A stretch of 64,000 bases of DNA from positions 1,168,501 to 1,232,500 of the forward strand of contig CAUEEP010000736.1 in NCBI GenBank assembly GCA_958450365.1, read 5' to 3'. Made by a program: the position numbers and the translations under genes. A model generated the notes under the pieces. That model was not told where the DNA came from. It did not search any database and worked only from the letters and a program-made list of their open reading frames with translations. Shown here piece after piece: positions 46,351 to 55,588 of this stretch (position 1 is the stretch's first letter; each line of letters starts with the position of its first letter). This DNA comes from Mesorhabditis belari (lineage: Eukaryota; Nematoda; Chromadorea; Rhabditida; Rhabditidae).

Positions 46351-48170
46351 CTATTTAGCCGGTTGTTTACAGAGGGCAATCCGATATTTGACGTCACACG
46401 GGTAATCATTCCATCTGTTTAGGTAATTAAGCGCCCCGGGTGGGGCGGCTCGGAATGGGCCGAGGCCCCATCGATCCGTGTACACCTGCAAAGAGAAAGA
46501 TAATAAAAAAATGACAAAACTTTAAGAATCATCCAATCTTAGTTTTTCAAGTTATATTTTAGTGCAAAATGGCTCTGAATCTCTACCATCTTTTAGTGGA
46601 AAACGTAAAATGATCTAGGTGACGATAGATGATTTTACTTCTATCAAAAGCTTTTCAGGGTTGAGTTCTCGCTTTTCCCCACCTGCAAACAAGACTCCTT
46701 TCCTCCGGCATTATTCGGCTCCCCGTCGACCCAATTGAGATAATCGAACGGGGTCCCGTCTGTCCAAGTCCAATCTTTAGCACCAGTGCCTGTCTACAAA
46801 GATTGTATTCTTTCTTCTGAAACTGAAATCACCTACCCTCATGCCACCGAGCAACGGTTGAGCCTCGTAGTCGCTAATGTTTCTTCCAAGCTTTGTGAAT
46901 TCTAGATGTTAACAATTCCCGGGTTTTTCCTTAAAACCCACCGATGATAAAGGCATTCTCCTCGTTCGAATGCACCGACGCCAGCTGTGAGCCCATCCCT
47001 TTGCACTGGGCATTGGCCTCGACGAAAGTCACGCTGTCGATAGACTAAATGAGCATTCTCCTGTCGTTTTACGAAAGTTGTAAGAACTGTATTGGAGGAT
47101 TGTAAGAGACAATCTGTTAGATGTTATTAGATATTGGACTTAACGTTTTAAAATTAGCTTCAACTGTACTTTGTAGCAGCTCTTGAAAGCCTGTTGATAG
47201 GTCCATCCAACTGGGCAAGGGGCCTGACCCAGGGAGATCTTGCAGACAGCGTTGATGAACTTCGCATTGCACTCGGCGTCATCCCATCTTGTGAAGGCAC
47301 TTGGGTAAGCGGCTTGATTCGAGGTGTAGATCTTGAAAAAGTTCGCTATATTATTTTGTTTAGCCATACTAACCTGAAGACAATTCTGAATGCCGGCTCG
47401 ATTGTCGGGCTGCTGGGGCGAGTGCCAGAACTGGAAATCGTACGGACTCCCGTCGGTCCACGTGAACTCCTTCAGGCTGGCGCCCGCCTGCAAGCATCAA
47501 GGGTTTTTAAACTCTGACAGAATAGAGAAGAAGCTTCTCTCCATCAGTTCCTTCTATCAAACCATTTCGACGAACCTTTCTGACTCCCCCGACAAGTGTG
47601 TGATATCCGGTGGTGACGTTCCGTCCCGTGTTTGCCAAGTCTGAAATATGGATTTTCAGAAAAGTTATTAAAAATTGCCTAGAGTTTCCAAACAAACCGA
47701 TGATCACGTTGTTCTCCTCAGCCGAATGAATCGATGCCAACTGTCCGCCAGCCTCTTTGCACAGAGCTGTCGCCGAGTCCGAATCGATGCCTCCATCTTT
47801 GGAAACGATCTGAAGAAGATTTAGAGATGGTTTGACTTGAAAAGACCTACCTTAAAGCAACTATTCACTTCGGCCGAATAGGACCATCCCGATGGGCAAA
47901 GTGGGCGAGGGGGGCACTGGAATTTGTGGGGTTTTGATTTTTACCGTTTTTTTTTTTGACTAAAGTTAGTGTGTTGAACTGAATAGCTTAACATTCAACT
48001 GTATAAACTGTAGCTAAAATATTCATAGCCTTTAGTAGAAATGTGTATTGAGATGAACTACTGCAAACAGGGAATAGATTATGAGTGAACAAAGTACTCT
48101 AAAGCGTTCTCTCATTTACCTTAGTGACCGAAATGGCCACCAGTTGGCTGACGAGTAGAAGTCGAAACAT
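46351..48170 (-). CDS. Secreted protein with two C-type lectin domains (10 exons)
   Basis: Exons: 48120-48170, 47851-47916, 47698-47809, 47576-47640, 47374-47487, 47170-47331, 46942-47044, 46837-46901, 46683-46793, 46351-46485. Phases agree and give 327 residues. Residues 1-17 are a signal peptide (MFRLLLVSQLVAISV). CTLD1 (about 18-170) has CPSGW, the QPD motif at 124-126 and WDD at 152-154. CTLD2 (about 175-327) has CPVGW, EPN at 271-273 and WND at 308-310. By family knowledge EPN with WND marks calcium-dependent mannose/GlcNAc binding and QPD marks galactose-type binding. The two halves have matching intron positions, so the gene arose by internal duplication. In nematodes such lectins are often secreted by gut or skin and linked to immunity; that role here is inference. 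Codon use is richer in GC than the flanks. Confidence 0.92.
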
Positions 48171-48230
48171 TCGAAACTTAACAGTTTAACTAATCTCAAA
48201 AACTTTGTTCTTCCCACACTCCCTTTCCCA

Positions 48231-48236
48231 TTTATA
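48231..48236 (-). promoter_or_regulatory. TATA box of the C-type lectin gene
   Basis: The minus strand reads CTATAAATGGG about 61 bases upstream of the lectin start codon, a normal distance for a TATA element with a short 5' UTR. This fits a highly inducible secreted-protein gene. Confidence 0.5.
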
Positions 48237-48239
48237 GTA

Positions 48240-49243
48240 CTCCAGAACCGCAGCTTCTCAAACAAATAAACAATCTTTTGTGGGAATGAGCCCATTTGAG
48301 GAATTTCGTTATTTTCGTAAATAACGAATCACCCGGAATTAAAAAGTCCGAAATATCAATTTTTTGAAGTTAGAAATTAGTACGAAATATCAGTTTGGAA
48401 ACCAGCTCAGTTTTAATTTAAAAAACATAGAAACCTTTAAGATCGGAACATCAGAACTCTGTGAAACGATGGATTTCTTTGCAAAAACTCGCTCTCACAT
48501 CAGACATTTCGTAGTTCAATGAAAATTTTACTTTACAACAAAGGCAGTTATTGAAGATAGAGTTTAAGAAAAACACTCTTTCCATAGAGAAAAGGTGAAA
48601 GGCATATTTTCCCCCGAAGGTGAATCAAATAAATCCTTTCCACTATAATGGTTACCGGAACAATGAAACGAACAAGTGTTGACGGCAATGCTTCAACTTG
48701 TGCTTCTTTTGGTGACAGTAATTGTGCTCTTTGAATGAGTGGAATCTTTTAAGTTTAACCTGTACTAATGATTTGCTTTGAACTTTTTTGCTTTCTATTT
48801 TCGAAACTAAAATTTATTATAAAATAACTTTGAGAAAGAAGTACAATATAAATGAACAGTGCTACATTAAAAACGAAAGAGAAAAAGTGCAAGTTCACGG
48901 GGAGTCCAAATCTGCTTTTAGTTTTTGTCCTCGTGCCCTTGCCCCCGTGAAAAACTGCACAAGATGAGTTAGGTCGCTTCCCAAAAAGTCAACTTAACTT
49001 GATAGCTTTCCCTTGTTAGATGAGTGGGAACTTTCCACTTTCAGCCCGTGACATAGTGCTTTGGAACGTTTGCTTTTTTTTTGCAACTCAATTTTATTAT
49101 GCAACAACCTTGAGAAGGAAGTACAACAGAGATGAACAGTGTTACATTAAAAACAAATGAGATAGTTCCAGAAATACTCCTTTGGCAAATGTCGCATCCG
49201 GCATTGCAGCTCGTATTTGTCGGTGTTTCGATGTGAAACATTT
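48240..49243. other. Upstream flank of the lectin gene
   Basis: No gene is seen. Two imperfect direct repeats share AAATTTTATTAT..AACAA..TTGAGAAGGAAGTACAA, at about 48810-48900 and 49090-49160. Confidence 0.4.
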
Positions 49244-49591
49244 GGGGGTGGGACAAATGCGACCTTTTTTTTTTGCTGGAAAAGGCCTTAGGAAAAGTCG
49301 TAGAGCTTCAAAAACGTTTTCATAGAAGGGAATCGTATGTGTAGATTCAGAATTTTGACAAATCAGACCTCGCTGACACGTCAAATTTGGGCTAAAAGGC
49401 AAAAACTACTCAACTTAATGCTTTTCCGCAGTTTCTGCCTTTTGGCCCAAATTTGACGTGTCAGCGAGGTCTGATTTGTCGAAATTCGGAATCTACGCAT
49501 ACGACTCCCTTATATGGAAATATTTTCGAAGCTCTACGGCCTTGCCTAAGGCCTTTTCCAGCAAAAAAAAGGTCGCATTTGTCCCACCCCC
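49244..49591. mobile_element. Foldback element with 9-bp target duplication, copy B
   Basis: The termini GGGGGTGGGACAAATGCGACC and GGTCGCATTTGTCCCACCCCC are near-perfect complements. GAAACATTT flanks both sides (49235-49243 and 49592-49600). The arms carry GACGTGTCAGCGAGG and its complement. A 9-bp duplication suggests Mutator-like mobilisation. Termini are shared with 24639-25116. Confidence 0.85.
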
Positions 49592-49747
49592 GAAACATTT
49601 ACAAAAAATCCATGAACGCATGGCATTATAATATGATTTTTGCGATATTGAGATATTCAGTTAATAGCCTTGTCTAAATCTTTTGATCTACTGAAAATAA
49701 AACCTGGACCAAAAACAGTGGGCTACAAACATTTTTTGCACAACTCG

Positions 49748-49871
49748 CCATAACTTTCTTCCGACTGGACCAATCCTTATGATTTTAGTTTCATTTTGCT
49801 GCTCCCAACAGGAGCAACAAAATAAAAATAATAAAATCATAAGAATTGGTCCACTCAGAAGAAAGTTATGG
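49748..49871. repeat. Small palindrome, CCATAACTTTCTTC arms
   Basis: The arms CCATAACTTTCTTCCGACTGG and the complementary CCACTCAGAAGAAAGTTATGG surround GCTCCCAACAGGAGC, giving a 124-bp hairpin. Confidence 0.75.
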
Positions 49872-50352
49872 TTTAAAATTTTGATTTCTGATTTTGATCT
49901 GATCTATCAAAGCTTCAATAAGACTTAGGTCGTCGTGACTAGTACAAAATGCCACCTAAGTGTAGTAGCATTTGATTTTTTTGTTTCATGGATTATTTTC
50001 GAGCATTTGGTAGATTTCGTGACTTTCGTTCACCTTTTTGGTTCGTTTTATTGTTTGGAAAGTTCATGTTGTGTGACCATTCACTTTTTATTAAATTTCA
50101 GTAAGTGTAATCCATGCTATTTTTCTGAATAAGTTACCCCCAACTTTATAGTTTTACTTGCCGCAGCTTATGTGCGCGTCCTAATTGATACGTAAGACAT
50201 TGTTGCATGATTTTAACTAGCAGCAATACCTACTTTTGGGCGCAAATGCAATCCACTTTTAGGCAAATGCAATCCACATGCAATCTTTGGCAAATGCAAA
50301 TGCAATCCACTTTTCTATTCTAAGCCTTCTTTTGAAATGTGTTTCTTTACCA

Positions 50353-50747
50353 AGAATTTTGGTACTTTGGTGGTTGGGAGGGGCGACTTTTATCCTGCCG
50401 TAGTTGGATCTAATGTTTTGAGTGGTTGTATTAACACCTTTTATCTACCTATTCTAGGGTAATCAAATAGGCTTCTACTTTTAGAGCATTTACAACATGT
50501 TTCAAGTTTCATATTGCCGCTTTTATTTTATTTTCAAGCGTAGGCAGCTTTGAGGTAGCGTTTGGTGGTTCAAGTACTTGAGATTAGGCTAGAATTGCCA
50601 GAAACTTGCTAAAATAGTGACCAATCTGTTAAGCATATTTGATTACCCTAAAATAGATAAAAGTTATCAATACAACCACTCCACTCAACATCCAACTAAG
50701 CCAGGATAAAAGTGACCCCTCCCAACCACCAAAGTACCAGAATTTTA
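50353..50747. mobile_element. Foldback element, AAAATTCTGGTACTTTGG arms
   Basis: The left arm runs GAATTTTGGTACTTTGGTGG to CTAGGGTAATCAAAT; the right arm is its complement, ending CCACCAAAGTACCAGAATTTT. The loop is about 130 bp. It is non-coding. Confidence 0.75.
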
Positions 50748-50773
50748 TCTACTTAATTCTTTTTTATCTTTAG

Positions 50774-50870
50774 TCGAGGGTCTCCGCCCTTGCTGGCCAA
50801 TTACAAAAGATGAATGGGATCGCTCAACAACATGTCAAGGCGAACGCTGGAGTTGCCGTTCAAAAGCGTG
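50774..50870 (+). CDS. Isolated exon-like segment, possibly 5' part of the cyclin gene
   Basis: After TTATCTTTAG, an open segment reads SALAGQLQKMNGIAQQHVKA and ends at AAAAGCGTGAGT, a good donor. It has coding-like composition, unlike its surroundings. It ends in phase 1, whereas the next cyclin exon at 52049 starts in phase 0, so they do not join cleanly. I do not recognise the sequence. Confidence 0.35.
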
Positions 50871-50987
50871 AGTTTGTTTTTTTGTTGCATCTAACATTTC
50901 TACTTGCTAAGTAAGCACTGATCTCCAGTTACCTAGTTGTAAAATGTGCGTAGTTTGCCTAAATGACATGTAGCTGGGTGTAGTATT

Positions 50988-51086
50988 AGGTTGGTGAATA
51001 AGGCTTTTCGTTCCTTTTCGGTGTATACGTAAGACATAGGTTGCATAATTTTGAGTGACCGCGAACTTTTTTAACAACCTAATATC
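50988..51086. mobile_element. Short mariner-like MITE
   Basis: TTAGGTTGGTGAATAAGGC on the left and TTTTAACAACCTAA on the right, flanked by TA. It is about 100 bp, an internally deleted relative of the 17326 family or a separate mariner MITE. Confidence 0.55.
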
Positions 51087-51170
51087 TACTTACAAGGGAA
51101 GGTCAACCGGGTGTGGTGGTCAAATGACACGAGCCATATACTATTCGACGCAGAATTTTGCGCTGGTTCC

Positions 51171-51973
51171 GAATCTGCTTTCCTTTTTTGCAACACAGCA
51201 CTTTGTCAGAAGTTATAAGCGCTCAGTTTTGTATGGAATTTAAAAAACCGTCCCTCTAGTTTAACGAGCAGAGTTCCCAGAGGCTTTGGAAAGCAGTGGT
51301 GGCCGAGTGGTAGTAGGCTAGAATACATGGTAAGTTCTCTCGGCTTCGAGGCCAAGTTTGACTTTTTTTGCTTTTTAGAGGTAATTGATCTCCATTTCAG
51401 ATGCAAGCCTTTTTCAAACTACTCATAAAAAATTTTATTAACTATTAACATTAAACAATAATTATTGAAATCTAAAACAAAGTCTTCGCGATATTGATGA
51501 GATTCGTGAAATGGGCGAGTTTCATTTGATACTTCAAACGATGCTGTTTTGTATATGTTTGTATCCTGTGGATACAAATTGTCTCGCTTTTATGTCTCGT
51601 ACCCGTCGTAGCTGTAGTTAAATTAGAATCGACGAATGTCATCAATGTCGCGAAGATTTGATGTTTTAGATTTCAATAATTATTGTTTAATGTTAATAGT
51701 TAATAAAAATTTTTATGAGAAGTAGTTTGAAGGCTTGTATTTGAAATGGAGATCAATTACCTCTAAAAAAGCAAAAAAAGTCAAACTTGGCCTCGAGGCC
51801 GAGAGAATTTATCATGTGTTCTAGCCTACTACCACTCGGCCACCACTGCTTTCCAAAGCCTCTGGGAACTCTGCTCGTTAAACTAGAGGGACGGTTTTTT
51901 TAGATTCCATACAAAACTGAGCGCTTATAACTTCTGACAAAGTGCTGTGTTGCAAAAACGGAAAGCAGATTCT
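51171..51973. mobile_element. Foldback element with tRNA-like arms
   Basis: The arms of about 300 bp are inverted copies (GAATCTGCTTTCC...CTCTAGTTTAACGAGCAG and complement). Each arm contains a pol III-like unit, TGGCCGAGTGGTAG with TCTCTCGGC.TCGAGGCC, at 51291-51368 (plus) and 51781-51850 (minus). The centre contains ATTGATGAGATTCGTG. It lies between the isolated exon at 50774 and the cyclin exons. Confidence 0.8.
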
Positions 51974-52048
51974 CTTTGTAGGATATTTTATGGATATTTA
52001 ACATGTATCTTATTTTAAAGAGTTGAAAACGCAAAACTACCTTTTTAG

Positions 52049-53094
52049 ATGCCATGCGAAAATGTTGCTCCTCACTTTCCTGAGATTAAACGAGCTCAAA
52101 TGGTTAATTGGATTTTTTGGATCTCCCGCATGGTCGAGATACCAGATGAATCATATTTTTTGGCAGTACACCTGCTAGATAAAGCACTATTGGTTAGCTT
52201 ATGATATTTTTACTTAGAAGAAACTTTTTAGGTTGACAAAAACTTCTGAAATGTCAGATGTGGAAAACCGCGTTGTTATGGTGGCAGTGGTGAAGATTGC
52301 TGGAAAAGTCGAATGTGGCCCCGAATATGAAAATGGAATGGTATAACTTATCATATTAATTTTCCAAACAATTTTTTAGTGCGAACGTCTTAAGTCGGGT
52401 GTTTGCAATGATAAACTACAGTGTCAAGAGGACAAAGTTAATCAATGGGAATCTCAGGTTGACCTTCCTTTTATCTTTTATGGGGACTGGGAAATTGTTT
52501 TAGCTTCTGAAATTTTTTGACTTCGCCATTTCACGCAAACACTTGTTGCACTTTCTTCGTATTTCGTAAGCTTTGATTTTGATGCTTTTGACACCTTTGC
52601 TAAAGTATGTTTTTAGTTATTGATGAGTGATGGAGTGAGTGGAGCTGAGAAAATGGGTGGGCGACGGTGAAGGAATTGGCATATATCGCAATGGCCAAAG
52701 CACCTCTGATGAATAACAATTTCCTCACTTATTGCTGCTGCCATTATGCGAATAGCTCTTCACCTGTTTTTTAATCGTCGTCAACTTCCGAAGGATAAAG
52801 TTTGTTTTTCGAAAGAATTCGTAATAAGTGAGTTGACACAGTTTCTCCAAGTCTTCTCGAGCCTTCTACATGAAGAAAGTCAATACGTGCCGATCGCCAC
52901 AAATCTTTTAAATTGGGTTTTGTCTTCTCCAACATACATTCCAACGGTAAGTTATTTCAATTATCGATTATAGTTAGTTGAGTTTGTAGATCGCTCGTGT
53001 CTTTAAAGCCAATCAAGAGCATCCCAGTAAACAAGAACTAGAAACTATTGCCAGTGAATTAAAGAACTTCGACAAGTATTTTCGTAGAGGCTAA
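52049..53094 (+). pseudogene. Divergent cyclin-box gene with disrupted reading frame
   Basis: In-phase exons: 52049-52192, 52218-52340, 52380-52457, 52504-52565. They encode RAQMVNWIFWISRMVEIPDE, SYFLAVHLLDKALL, KIAGKVE and LLKFFDFAISRKHLLHFL, matching the N-terminal cyclin box (RA..V.W...V, L.LAV...D..L). Between about 52566 and 52745 the frame is lost: VKELAYIAMAKAPL is in one frame and SLIAAAIMRIALHLF in the next, with no GT between them for an intron. An open frame then runs to 52946 and a last exon at 52990-53094 ends FDKYFRRG. The 3' half looks conserved, so a single sequence error is possible; otherwise it is a recent pseudogene. No destruction box or CDK-specific class could be assigned. 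Confidence 0.65.
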
Positions 53095-53187
53095 CACTTC
53101 GGTATCTTTTGTAGATTAATCTAGCATTTGTGAAAGAAAGGTTGTATATGTGTTTTATGACATTTTATTTTGTACTACCGTAAATGC

Positions 53188-53785
53188 TTAATTGGACACC
53201 GCCTATAGGAGCGTTACGTAGTCTAAATATACACGCAAACAAACGATCTATCTATGATCGTTTGTTTGAGTGTACAATTAGAGTTGTAGTTAAAACAACA
53301 CCGAATAGAAAACGAAACGCCGTCAAATTTCTCCCGTTCCAAAAAACCAAGCCGCTTCAAGTTTTATACCAAAAATTCCTTGCGTTCTTGGCTACATGGT
53401 GGGTGAAAAGGTTTAAAAGAAGTTAATATTTCATAGATAAAATTAGCGTTCAAAATGGGTCTCTAAATATATTCAGTTAACAAACTGAGTATCACTCGAC
53501 ACACATTTTGAACGCTAATTTTATCTATGAAATATTAACTGTTTTTAAAAAAACTGTTTCACCCATCATGTAGCCAAGAACGCAAGGAATTTTTGGTATA
53601 AAACTTGAACCGGCTTGGTTTTTTGGATCATGAGAAATTTGACGGCGCGGTTTTGAACGTTTTCTATTCGGCGTTGTTTTAACTACATCCCTAAATGTAT
53701 ACTCAAACAAACGATCATGGATATGATGGTTTCTTTGAGTGTATATTTAGAATACGCAACGCTCCTATAGGAGGCGTTCTATTAA
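53188..53785. mobile_element. Foldback element, CGCCTATAGGAGCGTT ends
   Basis: The left end TTAATTGGACACCGCCTATAGG and the right end CCTATAGGAGGCGTTCTATTAA are complementary. Arms of about 240 bp carry matching frames on opposite strands (VVKTTPNRKR in both), so those frames are arm sequence, not separate genes. Related to 100-195. Confidence 0.8.
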
Positions 53786-53799
53786 AGCCTATACATGAA

Positions 53800-54766
53800 T
53801 TAGATCTTGTCTGTGCATTTAGAAATTTATAACATGTTTTATGCCGGAATAAACATAACATAGCAAACTTAATTGTGTTTGACATTCAAATTCTTCATTG
53901 CATTCGCAGAAAAAGCGAAAATTACATCAACATTAGAGTATGTTCCTCGCGACTAGTGTACCAAATGTAGCTAATTTTGAAAACTACCGTAATTTTCCGA
54001 TGCGTCAGTTCCTCGTCGAGTGAGCTCATAATTAAGTGAATCGAGAAAAATCTAAAAGAAAGAATCAGTTGAGAAGCGGGGGGACATTCGAATTGTATAA
54101 ATGCGGAGTTAATTTCATTTTTTGTTGGCTCAAAATAAAAACTTACAAGTTGTCATTAACTGTATTCTTGTTGATCAGAAAAGAACCTAACTACATAGTA
54201 AGACCGTATACAGCTCACAACCCAAAAATGCAAAATTGTGTACATTCTTCCACTACAAACGTGTTCTTGGGTGAAAATTATACCATTTTTATAGAGGATT
54301 TCTTTCTATCTGATGATATCTGCATACGATCTCAGCTCCACTAGATTAACTTTCAAAAAACTTCGGTACTTTTTGGAAGAGTTCAAGGCGAAAAAATTAA
54401 CTCGGTACAGAAACAGAAATAACGTAAATGCTGTATTAGAGCAACCGATCGCTCTATTTCTCAATCCTCCTTGAAGGATCACTCTATTCGCTCTGTAATC
54501 GTCGTTGCAACGAGTTTCAAAAAGTTCTCAACGATTCGTTTTTCGCTACTCAAATCTGTCTTGTCCAATCTTTGAAGAAATGTATTCAGCTCTCGAGGAA
54601 ATTTTGTAATAAACTTTATCAAAAGATAGCAAAAGATATAATTTATCCAAGGTGATTGACAGCTTCGTCCTGTTTTTATAACAAAAGCGCTCATAGCACA
54701 TAAAATTTGAAAATTGCACTATGTTAGCACTGTTATCAAGGGATATTGTAGCGAAACGGAATACCA
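53800..54766. other. Unassigned region with open frames
   Basis: A plus-strand frame at 54036-54344 (102 codons) and a minus-strand frame at 54479-54694 (71 codons, ELNTFLQRLDKTDLSSEKR) have balanced composition but no recognisable domain, splice sites or partner exons. They could be remnants of a mobile element. Confidence 0.3.
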
Positions 54767-54924
54767 CAGTCGACTCTCTCTATAACGGAATGGAAGGGAC
54801 GAAAAATTTTTTCCGTTATATAGAGTGCCGCTACATATAGCTTAGCGTCGGTCGGGACCAAAATTCCATTCCATTATAAAGAGTTTTCCTCTATATAGAG
54901 TTCCGTTATAGAGAGAGAGAGACT
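54767..54924. mobile_element. pogo/Tigger-like MITE
   Basis: The left end CAGTCGACTCTCTCTATAACGG and the right CCGTTATAGAGAGAGAGAGAC are inverted. The internal GACGAAAAATTTTTTCCGTTAT and CTTAGCGTCGGTCGGGACC match 10074-10230 in reverse. The segment 54925-55588 holds nothing recognisable. Confidence 0.7.
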
Positions 54925-55588
54925 ATATCTATTTTGTATCTGTTATAAAATGAAATCACTGCAAAATGAAAGATTTAAATATTCAAAAGATAATAAGTGC
55001 AAAAATTCTTTGAAAAACTTCAAATATTACCTAACTAAGCTCATTCATAACTTCAACTGTGTCAGTTCTATACGAATTGCATTCTCTTGCAAATTTTGTT
55101 TATGATTTTTCAGCTAATTTTCTATTTGATATTTGTGTCGCTTTATCTGGTAATAAACTTTATTGAAATTGAATTTAACAAAGTTCACAAAAGAAATTCA
55201 AACAAATGAAACAATTAAGAAAGAAACCTCGTATTTTTCAGACCAAACCAGGTCAATGGGAGACCTAAAGAGAAGGAAATTTCGAAAAATTATAAGCAAT
55301 TTTAGAAAAACTTTTAAGTGAAAGACGTAGAGGCTTTGAGAAAAAGATAGAAAAAAATTGAGCTAAGAGTTTGATTAACAAGGGGATTAAGAATGGAAAA
55401 TCTTACCAAATACTTTGTGCTTTTACAAACGCCAGCTTTTTGGCACTCATTTTTTTCAGCTATGTCAGAGAGCAAGCGTTTGAGAAAGCTCAAAGAACAG
55501 CTCATTTTTTAAAACTAACTTCAGCAACTGGTTTCCATTTTCAATTTAGATTTTAGAGTTTTGATTTTCAATACAGAATCAAGCCAAT

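Noticed and set aside
53184..53710. Two frames with KTTPNRKR on opposite strands
   Set aside because: They are the two arms of one foldback element read in opposite directions, not two related genes.
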